A stretch of 64,000 bases of DNA from Bacteroidota bacterium (lineage in GTDB: Bacteria > Bacteroidota > Bacteroidia > 2-12-FULL-35-15): positions 1-64,000 of the forward strand of contig CANJPX010000006.1 of the NCBI GenBank assembly GCA_947476185.1, read 5' to 3'. Positions 8,354-17,179 of this stretch are shown piece after piece. A program made the translations under genes and the position numbers. Numbering within the stretch: the first letter of the stretch is position 1; the number at the start of each line of letters is the position of its first letter. Below the pieces are notes generated by a model. It was not told where the DNA came from, did no database searches, and saw only the letters and a list, made by a program, of their open reading frames with translations.

Positions 8354-9481
8354 TTGTTAGACGCTGCTGAAATATCAAGATATCAAAGACACCTCCAGTT
8401 ATCTGAAATTGGGATGGAAGGTCAGGAGAAAATAAAAAATTCTTCTGTGCTGGTTATTGGCGCTGGCGGATTAGGTTGTCCTGTATTGCAATATTTGACA
8501 GCCTTAGGCGTTGGGACGATTGGAATTGTAGATCATGATATTATAAGTGAATCCAATTTACAGCGACAAGTATTATATTATCAAACGGATATTAATAAAA
8601 GTAAAGTAGAAATTGCAGTTGAAAGATTGGGTAAACAAAATCCCAATGTGAAATTTATTAAATATTTTGTTCAGCTTACAAATAAGAATGCTTTAGAAAT
8701 ATTAAAGGATTATGATATTGTTATTGATGGAACAGATAATTTCGCTACGCGATATTTGATCAATGATGCTTGTGCGATCTTGAAAAAGCCCTTAGTTTTT
8801 GGCGCAATTCATAAATTTGAAGGTCAGGTTTCAGTTTTCCATTATAAGGATGATGCAAATAGTACTGGTGTAAATTATAGAGATATGTTTCCTATTCCTC
8901 CTTCTCCTGAAGAAGCACCGAATTGTTCTGAGATTGGCGTTATTGGTGTTTTACCAGGAATAATCGGTACTTTGCAAGCGACAGAAGTGTTGAAGATCAT
9001 TACAGGAATTGGAAAAGTGTTATCAGGAGAGTTGCTTTTTATGAACGCACTTGAGATGCAGTTCTATAAAGTTGAGGTATCGGTATTAGATCAGACAACG
9101 GTTTTTTCTATTGATGAGTATAAAAATTTTGATTATGGACAATTTTGTATTTTAAATGAAAAAGAACCTGTATCTGAAATTTCTGTTACAGACTTAAAAA
9201 ATATATTGGAATCAGATAGATTTAATCTGCAATTGATCGATGTACGTGAATTAAATGAGTTGCCGGTTGTTGCCGAATTGATTGACATAAATATTCCTTT
9301 ATCTCAGATCAATGAATATGTGTCGAAGATAGACAATCAAAAAAAGGTAATTTTAATTTGTAAGAGTGGTGTCAGAAGTAAGATGGCAATACTAAAGTTG
9401 CAAAGAGATTTCGGTTTAAAGAATTTACACTCATTAAAAGGTGGTCTTATAGAATGGTTAAATTTTAATAACGTGTTATAA
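8354..9481 (+). CDS. moeB: MoeB-like adenylyltransferase with C-terminal rhodanese domain
   Basis: E1-like enzyme that adenylates the MoaD C-terminus so it can accept sulfur; the rhodanese domain may deliver that sulfur. Residues about 1-245 form the ThiF/MoeB domain (VIGAGGLGCPVLQYL, DGTDNFATRYLINDA, catalytic Cys in APNCSEIG). Residues about 270-375 form a rhodanese domain with active loop ICKSGVRSKMA. The two CxxC zinc pairs typical of MoeB are not present. Translation starts at TTG 8354, directly after the moaD stop; no better ATG is available. The one-base overlap with moaE shows tight coupling. Confidence 0.9.
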   Translation: MLDAAEISRYQRHLQLSEIGMEGQEKIKNSSVLVIGAGGLGCPVLQYLTALGVGTIGIVDHDIISESNLQRQVLYYQTDINKSKVEIAVERLGKQNPNVKFIKYFVQLTNKNALEILKDYDIVIDGTDNFATRYLINDACAILKKPLVFGAIHKFEGQVSVFHYKDDANSTGVNYRDMFPIPPSPEEAPNCSEIGVIGVLPGIIGTLQATEVLKIITGIGKVLSGELLFMNALEMQFYKVEVSVLDQTTVFSIDEYKNFDYGQFCILNEKEPVSEISVTDLKNILESDRFNLQLIDVRELNELPVVAELIDINIPLSQINEYVSKIDNQKKVILICKSGVRSKMAILKLQRDFGLKNLHSLKGGLIEWLNFNNVL

Positions 9482-9927
9482 TGAAAGAGAAAAAAAAACA
9501 TAAGGTCTTTGTCGATGGAGCAATATCTCCTAATTTTATTGCGGATAGTATTGCCAAACATTCAACTAAAACTTCAATTGGAGCTCATGATATTTTTCTT
9601 GGTCAGGTAAGGGCCGATGAAATTGATGGGAAGATTGTTCAGGCAATTGATTATTCCTGTTATGAGGATATGGCAGAGGAAAAGTTTGATGAGATCAGAG
9701 AAGCTGCATTTGCGAAATTTGATCTGTCGTGTATGCATATTTATCACAGCTTGGGTATCGTTAAGAGCGGTGAGATTTGTCTTTTTGTTTTCGTTTCTTC
9801 CAAACATAGAGTGATGGCTTTTGATGCTTGCCGCGAGATTGTGGAAGAAATAAAAAAGAATGTGCCCATTTGGGGAAAAGAATTGTTTGAGGATGATTCA
9901 TATAAATGGAAAGTAAATAAAGATTAA
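9481..9927 (+). CDS. moaE: Molybdopterin synthase catalytic subunit MoaE
   Basis: Large subunit of molybdopterin synthase, which with MoaD converts cyclic pyranopterin monophosphate to molybdopterin. The 148 residues include [14 protein letters not shown], the [14 protein letters not shown] segment, [38 protein letters not shown] and the C-terminal [17 protein letters not shown] containing the substrate-binding Lys. ATG shares its first base with the stop of the moeB-like gene, and moaCB follows after 11 bases. Confidence 0.94.
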   Translation: MKEKKKHKVFVDGAISPNFIADSIAKHSTKTSIGAHDIFLGQVRADEIDGKIVQAIDYSCYEDMAEEKFDEIREAAFAKFDLSCMHIYHSLGIVKSGEICLFVFVSSKHRVMAFDACREIVEEIKKNVPIWGKELFEDDSYKWKVNKD

Positions 9928-9938
9928 AAATAAACAGT

Positions 9939-10844
9939 ATGGTAGATATTACTTTTAAATCAAATACACATCGTATTGCCATCGCTCAGGCTTTGGTTAA
10001 AGTCAGTAAACAAGAGACAATTGATGCTGTTGTAAATAAGAAAGTTCCTAAAGGGGATGTTTTTGAAATGTCGAAAACGGCAGGACTTTTTGCCGTGAAG
10101 CGTACAAGTGACATGATCCCGGATTGTCATCCTATGCCTGTAGAATTTACAAAAGTAGATTTTGAAATCAATGATCTCGAAATTACCATTCGGATAGAAG
10201 TTCATACGATCTATAAAACAGGTGTGGAAGTTGAAGCAATGCATGGCGCATCAGTTGTTGCACTTACAATGTATGATATGCTTAAACCTATCGATAAAGG
10301 GATCGAGATAAAAAATATAAAACTTTTATCAAAAAAAGGTGGTAAGTCGGATTATACCGATAAGTATAGAACCGATTTGAAGGCTGCTGTGATCGTTTGT
10401 TCGGATTCTATTTCTGCCGGAAGTAAAACTGATAAAGCAGGAAAAGCGATCATTGAAAAGTTAAATAAGTGTAAGGTTGTTGTTACAGACTATGTGATTA
10501 TTCCTGATGAAATAAAGGATATTCAGAAAAAGGTCATGGAACTATACAAAAACAATAATATGATAATTTTTACCGGTGGAACAGGGCTTTCACCAAGAGA
10601 TGTTACTCCTGAAGCATTGCGACCTTTGCTTGATAAAGAAATACCGGGAGTAGTTGAAGCCGCACGTGATTATGGTCAAAATCGTACACCCTATTCAATG
10701 TTGTCAAGAGGTGTTGCCGGAATGAAGGAAAAAACATTGATCCTTGCTTTACCGGGTTCTACAAGAGGAGCTCAGGAATCTATGGATGCTTTATTTCCTT
10801 CTATTTTGCATATCTTCAGAATTATTGAAGGTGCTCAACATTAA
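9939..10844 (+). CDS. MoaC-MoaB/MogA fusion protein
   Basis: Bifunctional cofactor enzyme of 301 residues. Residues about 1-150 are MoaC, the cyclic pyranopterin monophosphate synthase accessory enzyme, with [17 protein letters not shown] and [19 protein letters not shown]. Residues about 150-301 are MoaB/MogA, the molybdopterin adenylyltransferase, with [11 protein letters not shown] and [17 protein letters not shown]. The fusion joins an early and a late step of the pathway. The moaA gene that acts with MoaC is not in this operon or elsewhere in the window. Fusions of this kind are known in Bacteroidota. Confidence 0.92.
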   Translation: MVDITFKSNTHRIAIAQALVKVSKQETIDAVVNKKVPKGDVFEMSKTAGLFAVKRTSDMIPDCHPMPVEFTKVDFEINDLEITIRIEVHTIYKTGVEVEAMHGASVVALTMYDMLKPIDKGIEIKNIKLLSKKGGKSDYTDKYRTDLKAAVIVCSDSISAGSKTDKAGKAIIEKLNKCKVVVTDYVIIPDEIKDIQKKVMELYKNNNMIIFTGGTGLSPRDVTPEALRPLLDKEIPGVVEAARDYGQNRTPYSMLSRGVAGMKEKTLILALPGSTRGAQESMDALFPSILHIFRIIEGAQH

Positions 10845-10859
10845 AATTTAATTATTAGG

Positions 10860-11231
10860 ATGATTGTATCAGATTTAAAAACCAATTTTCATATGTATGA
10901 AAATCTGGCCATTTGGGAAATAAATGATTTAGAATCGTTTTTTAATGCACACGGTTTACTTAAAGAAATATTTGTAAGGGAATACCGTATGTTATTTGAA
11001 AGACGTTTTAATGCTGAAAATAATTTTACTGATTCAGATAGTGTAGTGGTAGGCAAATTATTAAATCATTTTGCTGATAAATATTTTGTTGTTTTTGAAA
11101 ATGGTGATCCTAATTATATTTTGCTAAAAGAGTTTCAGGAAAAATCAGTTCTTGATTTTGGCAGAGATATGAATGTTTTAGATCCTTCTAAAATTTACGT
11201 TCTTGAAATGGATAAGAAAAAGGATATTTAG
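10860..11231 (+). CDS. Hypothetical protein at end of Moco operon
   Basis: Protein of 123 residues that I do not recognise. It is soluble-looking, acidic and rich in Phe, Asn and Asp, without membrane helices, signal peptide or a Cys cluster. The ATG at 10860 lies 15 bases after the moaCB stop, and the gene is the last of the plus-strand cluster, so it is probably co-transcribed with the Moco genes. A role in Moco maturation or in a molybdoenzyme is only suggested by position. Confidence 0.65.
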   Translation: MIVSDLKTNFHMYENLAIWEINDLESFFNAHGLLKEIFVREYRMLFERRFNAENNFTDSDSVVVGKLLNHFADKYFVVFENGDPNYILLKEFQEKSVLDFGRDMNVLDPSKIYVLEMDKKKDI

Positions 11232-11243
11232 AAAAGCAGTTGA

Positions 11244-12020
11244 TCAATTTACAATTGCATTAATTCCTATTGATTCAACCTTTTTTGCGATCTCCATTAA
11301 TTTCTCTTTAGGGATCTTTTCTAAATTCTTTTCAGGAGTAGGCCGGTCGATCGAATAGAGCATCACTTCTTTGGGAGTAAGTGTTTTTAAGATTTCAAGC
11401 CAGTTATTTATTTCTTCTTCTGTTGTGTTATCAATATGTGCTCCATTGTGATCTCCCTTTACAAATAAGGTCTGAATAGTAAGGTCTCCGTTAAACTTCT
11501 TTAATTGTTGTACAACCCAATCTAAGTTTCTGTTATTGAGCGGTTGATTTATTAATTGAAAAGTTGTTTCGCTTCCTGCATCCAGCTTCATGATTCGGTT
11601 GTCAATTTTCTTTAATGCAGTAACAACTTTTGGGTTATTCAACATCAATGAATTTGACAATACAGATATTTTGCAATCCGGATAATATATATTTCTGAGT
11701 TCAATTGTATCATCAATTATTTCTTCAAACAATGGATGCATCGTTGGTTCTCCGTTTCCTGCAAAGGTTATGGAGTTCAGATCTGTTTTGTTTTTCGATA
11801 GCTCCTCTAGTTTTTCTTTGAGTTTTATTTTGATATCTTCTCTGCTGAAGAAATGGATTTTAGGAAAAGATTTTAGATCGGTCCACCCGCATTCGCAATA
11901 GACACAGTCAAAATTGCATAACTTTGATTCCAGTGGTAAGAGATTTACACCCAATGAAACCCCTAGTCTCCTGCTGTTAATAGGCCCGAAAATGACATTT
12001 TCAAATAGGTGCGTTTCCAC
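11244..12020 (-). CDS. Radical SAM protein (COG0731-like)
   Basis: Fe-S/S-adenosylmethionine enzyme of 258 residues of unknown substrate. The N-terminus has GPINSRRLGVSLGVNLLP followed by the cluster motif CNFDCVYCECG (C-x3-C-x2-C), and GNGEPTMHP is the SAM-binding GGE-like segment. No extra ferredoxin-type Cys cluster is seen. It is transcribed alone, convergent with the Moco operon and divergent from nrdJ. An operator with a near-consensus -7 box lies directly upstream, so it is a member of the Crp/Fnr regulon. It is not MoaA: the MoaA C-terminal cluster and GG end are absent. Confidence 0.85.
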   Translation of the reverse strand: METHLFENVIFGPINSRRLGVSLGVNLLPLESKLCNFDCVYCECGWTDLKSFPKIHFFSREDIKIKLKEKLEELSKNKTDLNSITFAGNGEPTMHPLFEEIIDDTIELRNIYYPDCKISVLSNSLMLNNPKVVTALKKIDNRIMKLDAGSETTFQLINQPLNNRNLDWVVQQLKKFNGDLTIQTLFVKGDHNGAHIDNTTEEEINNWLEILKTLTPKEVMLYSIDRPTPEKNLEKIPKEKLMEIAKKVESIGINAIVN

Positions 12021-12039
12021 TATAATAATATTCTTTTCA

Positions 12040-12083
12040 TAAAAGTAACTTTAAAACTAAGTTTTGGGCATGACCAATGTCAT
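12040..12083 (-). promoter_or_regulatory. Operator and promoter for the radical SAM gene
   Basis: Perfect palindrome ATGAC CAAT GTCAT at 12070-12083. On the minus strand TACTTTTA (12047 to 12040, one mismatch to TAnnTTTG) begins 36 bases from its far edge. The transcript would start around 12035, about 15 bases before the radical SAM start codon. Confidence 0.72.
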
Positions 12084-12091
12084 AAATGGGC

Positions 12092-12105
12092 ATGTCCATC
12101 GACAT
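12092..12105. promoter_or_regulatory. Second palindrome ATGTC-N4-GACAT
   Basis: A perfect 14-bp palindrome (ATGTC CATC GACAT) lies 8 bases from the operator at 12070-12083, in the 225-base gap between the radical SAM gene and nrdJ. Its half-site differs from the regulon motif by TGTC for TGAC. It may be a weaker or different Crp-type site serving nrdJ, whose start is 140 bases away. Confidence 0.35.
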
Positions 12106-12245
12106 AAAAAAACATGACAAATCGGAGAGTGTTAATAAAGACATTCAAATGTTAAAAATTACAAACCGGAATTTAATGTAAAGGAAAAAATCTCTATCTA
12201 CCTTTCGGGAAAATTAAATTACTCCTTACTAACTACCTATTATAT

Positions 12246-14852
12246 ATGAAATCGCGTAAAACAATTCTTACACCCAATTCGCATAAAGTGGCATTAAAAT
12301 CAAGTGTTTTAGAGCATAAGGTCTACGATAAAGATACAGTTTTTAAAAAGTGTGTTGCTTATTTTGATGGCGATGAATTAGCAGCATCAACATGGATGAA
12401 TAAGTATGCAATGAAAAATTTAAAGGGTGAATTTGTGGAAATTTCTCCTGATGATATGCATAAACGTATGGCAAAAGAATTTGCCAGAATAGAAAAATCG
12501 AGTAAAACGAAATCGGAGTTAAACGGAAGCTTTAAATTTCTTTCTACATATGGCCAGGAGCGAGAATTTTTATCAGAAGAGAAAATTTACCGCTATTTCA
12601 AGAATTTCAATTCTATTATTCCACAAGGAAGTGTAATGTCTTCTTTGGGAAATCCATATGTTATTGCTTCCCTTTCTAATTGTATTGTTCTTCCTGAAAT
12701 ATTTGATTCATATGGTGGAATTTTTTATACTGACCAGCAAATGGCTCAATTATTTAAAAGACGCTGTGGCGTTGGTATAGATGTTTCCACATTGCGTCCA
12801 GCCGGCTCAAATGTTTCAAATTCTGCAGGATCAACTACCGGAGCTGTTTCATTTATGGAACGTTTTTCCAATACTACACGTGAAGTTGCCCAAAATGGTA
12901 GACGAGGTGCATTAATGATCACAATGGATATTGCTCATCCCGATGTTCAGGATTTTATTTCAATAAAACAAGATCTGTCAAAAGTGACAGGTGCAAATAT
13001 TTCTGTTCGTCTGTCAGATGAATTTATGACTGCTGTTGTTAAGAATGATGATTATTTATTGCGTTTTCCGATTGATTCGGATAAACCACAATATTCAAAA
13101 ACTGTAAAAGCAAAAGAGCTTTGGAATTTGATTGTAAAATGTGCACATCAATCTGCTGAGCCTGGATTAATATTTTGGGATAGACAACATTACTATTCTA
13201 CTTCTTCTGTTTATCCGGGATTTAAAAATGTTTCAACTAATCCATGTTCCGAGATCGCTATGCAAGGTGGAGACTCCTGCAGATTAATTGCTCTTAACCT
13301 TTACAATTTTGTGAAGAATCCTTTTTCATCTGAAGCAAAATTTGATTATAAGTCGTTTTATGAAACAACTTATGAAGCACAAAGATTAATGGATGACCTT
13401 GTTGACCTTGAGTTACAACATATTGAAAGGATCTTGGATAAAGTTGCTGCTGACCCGGAGCCTGATTATATCAAGCAAGTGGAGATTGATACCTGGAAGT
13501 TACTTTATAATGCCGGTAAAAAAGGTCGTAGAACAGGTCTAGGTTTTACAGCTCTTGCTGATGCCATTGCAGCCTTAGGTTTTGCATTTGATTCAGAAGA
13601 GTCTCTTGCCGAAATTGAAAATTTAATGAAAACAAAATGTCGTGCAGAATTTGATTGCTCTATTGATATGGCTATTGAGCGGGGAAAATTTGATGCGTTC
13701 GATCCTGAAATCGAAAACACTTCTGAATTTATCGATATGTTAAAAGTGGAGCTTCCTGATGTATATAAGAGAATGATGATTCACGGAAGAAGAAATATTT
13801 CATTGAGTACAGTTGCTCCAACAGGTACATTAAGTATGTTGGCACAATCGTCATCAGGTATAGAACCTGTTTTTATGTTGTCATATACCAGAAGAAGAAA
13901 AGTTAATCCTCTTGATCAAAGTGTAAAAGTTGATTACGTTGACAGTATGGGTGATTCGTGGCAGGAATTTGTTGTATACCACCACAAATTAAAAAAATGG
14001 ATGGAAGTAACAGGTAAGACTGATATTTCTGAAAGTCCATATAAGAATTCTACAGCAAATGAAATTAACTGGATAAAACGTGTAGAACTGCAGGCGATCG
14101 TTCAGAAATATACAACACATAGTATCAGTTCAACAATAAATTTACCGAATGATGTTTCTGAAGAACGAGTTGGTGAAATCTATTTACAAGCGTGGCAACA
14201 AGGCTTGAAAGGAATCACTGTATACAGAGATGGCTCACGTAGTGGCGTTTTAGTTTCTAATGACAAGAAAGAAGAGCAGAAAGTATCAAATGAAATTATT
14301 GAAACAGTTCCGCCAAAAAGACCAATGAAGGTTGAAGCTGAAATTGTTCGTTTTATGAATCATGATGAGAACTGGATCGCCTTTGTAGGATTGCTTAATA
14401 ACAAACCGTATGAAGTTTTTACTGGAAAAAGTGAAGATTCATTTGTTATTCCATCTTGGGTAAACAGAGGTTGGATATTTAAGAATGTAACGGATGACGG
14501 CAGAAAGAGATATGATTTCCAATATGTAGATAAGGATGGATATAAAGTTACTATCGAAGGATTGTCGCGTGCATTTAATAAGGAATATTGGAATTATGGA
14601 AAATTAATTTCCGGTGTATTGCGCCATGGTATGCCGATACATAGTGTCGTAGACCTGGTTGGTAACTTGAATTTATACAGCGACAATATTAATACCTGGA
14701 AAAACGGAATTGAACGCGCTCTTAAAAAGTTTGTGCCGGACGGAACGCAGGCAAAAGACAAAGAATGTTCAAGTTGCGGTGATAAAGATGGATTGATCTA
14801 CGAAGAAGGATGCTTGAAATGTAAGAGTTGCGGCCATTCAAAATGCGGATAG
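12246..14852 (+). CDS. nrdJ: Class II (adenosylcobalamin-dependent) ribonucleotide reductase
   Basis: Reduces ribonucleotides to deoxyribonucleotides with a coenzyme-B12-derived radical, independent of oxygen. The 868 residues include SNCIVLPE with the first redox Cys, NGRRGALMITMDIAHPD, the active-site NPCSEIAMQGGDSCR (radical Cys and Glu) and TVAPTGTLSMLAQSSSGIEP. The C-terminus has Cys pairs ECSSCGDKDG and CLKCKSCGHSKCG that probably relay electrons or bind zinc. No cobalamin riboswitch was recognised in the 225-base upstream region. The class III reductase starts 41 bases downstream, so both oxygen-tolerant and strictly anaerobic dNTP supply may be one transcript. Confidence 0.94.
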   Translation: MKSRKTILTPNSHKVALKSSVLEHKVYDKDTVFKKCVAYFDGDELAASTWMNKYAMKNLKGEFVEISPDDMHKRMAKEFARIEKSSKTKSELNGSFKFLSTYGQEREFLSEEKIYRYFKNFNSIIPQGSVMSSLGNPYVIASLSNCIVLPEIFDSYGGIFYTDQQMAQLFKRRCGVGIDVSTLRPAGSNVSNSAGSTTGAVSFMERFSNTTREVAQNGRRGALMITMDIAHPDVQDFISIKQDLSKVTGANISVRLSDEFMTAVVKNDDYLLRFPIDSDKPQYSKTVKAKELWNLIVKCAHQSAEPGLIFWDRQHYYSTSSVYPGFKNVSTNPCSEIAMQGGDSCRLIALNLYNFVKNPFSSEAKFDYKSFYETTYEAQRLMDDLVDLELQHIERILDKVAADPEPDYIKQVEIDTWKLLYNAGKKGRRTGLGFTALADAIAALGFAFDSEESLAEIENLMKTKCRAEFDCSIDMAIERGKFDAFDPEIENTSEFIDMLKVELPDVYKRMMIHGRRNISLSTVAPTGTLSMLAQSSSGIEPVFMLSYTRRRKVNPLDQSVKVDYVDSMGDSWQEFVVYHHKLKKWMEVTGKTDISESPYKNSTANEINWIKRVELQAIVQKYTTHSISSTINLPNDVSEERVGEIYLQAWQQGLKGITVYRDGSRSGVLVSNDKKEEQKVSNEIIETVPPKRPMKVEAEIVRFMNHDENWIAFVGLLNNKPYEVFTGKSEDSFVIPSWVNRGWIFKNVTDDGRKRYDFQYVDKDGYKVTIEGLSRAFNKEYWNYGKLISGVLRHGMPIHSVVDLVGNLNLYSDNINTWKNGIERALKKFVPDGTQAKDKECSSCGDKDGLIYEEGCLKCKSCGHSKCG

Positions 14853-14892
14853 GAAATTAAAAAAATAAAACTAAAAAAACAGAAAAATATTT

Positions 14893-17055
14893 ATGGTAAA
14901 CTACGTTATTAAACGGAATGGAGAATATAAATTGTTCCATTTCTACAAGATTAAAGATGCTGTTCAAAAAGGATTTGAAAGCCAAAAGAAAAATCTTGAT
15001 AATAAAGTTCTTGAAATTATTGAAAGTAAACTTGGGGAAAAAGAAGTTTGGTCTGTTGAAGAAATTCAAGATATCATTGAAAAAACATTGTATTCAAAAG
15101 GATATTTTGATGTAATGCGTTCTTTTATGTTATACAGACATACCAGAAAATTACAAAGGGAACATGTTGAAGGTTTAAATGAAGACACAACTTATGTAAA
15201 TAGTACGCAAACAATTGAGGAATATATTTTTCAAACGGATTGGCGGATAAATGCGAATGCAAATACTTCTTATTCTAATGCAGGATTAGTAAATAATGTT
15301 GCCGGTAAAATAATCGCTAATTATTGGCTTGATAAAGTTTATACGAAAGAAGAAGGTTATGCACACCGTAATGGTGATGTTCATATTCATGATCTTGATT
15401 GCCTCACCGGATATTGTGCAGGATGGAGTTTACGCGTTTTGCTGAATGACGGATTTAACGGTGTGAGAGGAAGAGTAGAAAGTAAAGCGCCTTCGCACTT
15501 TCGTGAAGCGGTGGGACAAATGGCAAATTTTTTAGGGATATTACAAAGTGAATGGGCCGGTGCACAAGCATTCAGTTCTTTCGATACCTATCTTGCACCT
15601 TACGTTTTTAAAGACAGTCTTTCTTATGAAGATGTTTTAAAAACGATTAGAAGCTTTGTATATAATTTAAATGTTCCTGCACGTTGGGGACAATCACCAT
15701 TCACAAATGTTACAATTGATTGGGTTGTTCCTGAAGATCTGAAAGAACAAATTCCAACGAAGAACGATAATCATTTATTTAAGGATCTTGCATTCGACCA
15801 AAGCTTGTTGTCAAAAGCGAATGAAAGAGGTGTTGAAAATCTTACAGACCTTTGCTATAAGCATTTTCAAAAAGAAATGAATCTCATAAATAAAGCATAT
15901 TATACGGTAATGACCGAAGGTGATGCTAACGGTCAACCATTTACATTCCCAATTCCTACAGTGAATATCACCGAAGATTTTGATTGGTATGGAGAGAATA
16001 CAGACCTGCTTTTTGAAAATACTGCAAAAATTGGGTCCTCTTATTTTCAAAATTTTATTGGTAGTCAATATATAAAAGACGAACAAGGAAATAAGATCGA
16101 AAATGAGAATGCTTATAAACCAAATGCGGTAAGAAGCATGTGCTGCAGACTTCAGCTTGATCTTAGAGAATTGTTGAAACGTGGTAATGGTCTTTTCGGA
16201 AGTGCTGAAATGACAGGTAGTATCGGAGTTGTGACTATCAATATGGCTCGTTTAGGATTTCTTTATAAAGGAAATCTTCAAGGAATTTACGAACGGATCG
16301 ATTTTCTTTTGGAGATATCTAAATCTACACTTGAAAAGAAAAGAAAGTTTATTCAGGAAATGTACGATAGAGGGCTTTATCCTTATACAAAACGTTATTT
16401 GCCACATTTCAGAAACCACTTTTCTACGATTGGTGTGAATGGAATAAATGAAATGATCAGAAATTATTTTGATGATAAGATCGATATCGTTTCAGAAGAA
16501 GGTAGTGAGTTTGCACTAAAGGTGTTGGATCATATCAGAAAAAGAATGACGGAGTTTCAAGAGGAAACGGGTAATTTATATAATCTGGAAGCAACTCCTG
16601 CAGAAGGCACTACCTACAGGTTTGCGAAAGAAGATAAAAAAAGATTTCCGGAAATTATTCAGTCAGGTTCTGAAGAAAATATTTATTACACAAACAGTTC
16701 TCAGTTGCCTGTAAACCATACGGATGATCCTTTTGAAGCATTATTGCTGCAAGATGAATTGCAATGTAAATATACTGGAGGTACAGTTCTGCATTTATAT
16801 ATGAGAGAGCGATTAAGTTCTCCGGAAGCTTGCCGTAATCTTGTGAAAAAAGTTGTGTCAAATTTCAGGTTACCTTATATTACCATTACTCCAATATTTA
16901 GCGTTTGTCCGAAACATGGATATCTGAATGGAGAACATGATTTTTGTCCGAAATGCGATGAAGAAATTATTAATCAAAATATACTAACTAACCAAAATTC
17001 TACTAATTATGAAAGCACAAATGAGAGAAGCATTATTACTACAAAACCAAACTAA
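14893..17055 (+). CDS. nrdD: Class III anaerobic ribonucleotide reductase NrdD, catalytic part
   Basis: Anaerobic ribonucleoside-triphosphate reductase, 720 residues. An N-terminal ATP-cone (YVIKRNGEYKLFHFYKI) leads into the core with GDVHIHDLDCLTGYC, FREAVGQMANFLGIL and EWAGAQAFSSFDTYLAPYV, and a zinc-type segment CPKHGYLNGEHDFCPKC. The reading frame then ends in an unrelated Asn/Thr-rich tail without the glycyl-radical loop RVxGYxRPV. That loop is encoded by the next small ORF in another frame, which overlaps by 47 bases. NrdD therefore appears to be split between two polypeptides, or joined by a frameshift. Confidence 0.92.
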   Translation: MVNYVIKRNGEYKLFHFYKIKDAVQKGFESQKKNLDNKVLEIIESKLGEKEVWSVEEIQDIIEKTLYSKGYFDVMRSFMLYRHTRKLQREHVEGLNEDTTYVNSTQTIEEYIFQTDWRINANANTSYSNAGLVNNVAGKIIANYWLDKVYTKEEGYAHRNGDVHIHDLDCLTGYCAGWSLRVLLNDGFNGVRGRVESKAPSHFREAVGQMANFLGILQSEWAGAQAFSSFDTYLAPYVFKDSLSYEDVLKTIRSFVYNLNVPARWGQSPFTNVTIDWVVPEDLKEQIPTKNDNHLFKDLAFDQSLLSKANERGVENLTDLCYKHFQKEMNLINKAYYTVMTEGDANGQPFTFPIPTVNITEDFDWYGENTDLLFENTAKIGSSYFQNFIGSQYIKDEQGNKIENENAYKPNAVRSMCCRLQLDLRELLKRGNGLFGSAEMTGSIGVVTINMARLGFLYKGNLQGIYERIDFLLEISKSTLEKKRKFIQEMYDRGLYPYTKRYLPHFRNHFSTIGVNGINEMIRNYFDDKIDIVSEEGSEFALKVLDHIRKRMTEFQEETGNLYNLEATPAEGTTYRFAKEDKKRFPEIIQSGSEENIYYTNSSQLPVNHTDDPFEALLLQDELQCKYTGGTVLHLYMRERLSSPEACRNLVKKVVSNFRLPYITITPIFSVCPKHGYLNGEHDFCPKCDEEIINQNILTNQNSTNYESTNERSIITTKPN

Positions 17056-17179
17056 AAGAACAAAGTGCTTAGTGTATACAAGAGTGATGGGATATCACCG
17101 ACCAGTGGAAAGTTTTAATATAGGAAAAAAGGGGGAGCACAAACAGAGGATCCATTTTGAAGAAAATGTTTGTAGCTAA
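17009..17179 (+). CDS. Separate glycyl-radical C-terminal domain of NrdD
   Basis: A 56-residue ORF from ATG 17009, overlapping the end of nrdD and the start of nrdG. It carries the conserved NrdD end: TKCLVYTRVMGYHRPVES with the expected radical Gly28, then FNIGKKGEHKQRIHF. In most class III reductases this segment is the C-terminus of the same chain. Here it has its own start, so it may join the 720-residue chain in trans, much as the small spare-part protein GrcA does for pyruvate formate-lyase. Programmed frameshifting from nrdD, or a sequencing error, are the alternatives. Its clean coding similarity through to the stop argues that it is translated. Confidence 0.85.
   Translation: MKAQMREALLLQNQTKRTKCLVYTRVMGYHRPVESFNIGKKGEHKQRIHFEENVCS

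Noticed and set aside
11244..12020. Radical SAM gene as moaA
   Set aside because: It lacks the MoaA C-terminal second cluster and terminal Gly-Gly and begins with the COG0731-type GPINSRRLG motif.
12021..12245. Cobalamin riboswitch before nrdJ
   Set aside because: No B12-box-like sequence or long structured leader was visible; the gap holds two palindromes instead.
17090..17110. Short inverted repeat GTGAT...ATCAC
   Set aside because: It lies inside the conserved codons of the small NrdD glycyl-radical domain and is best explained by them.
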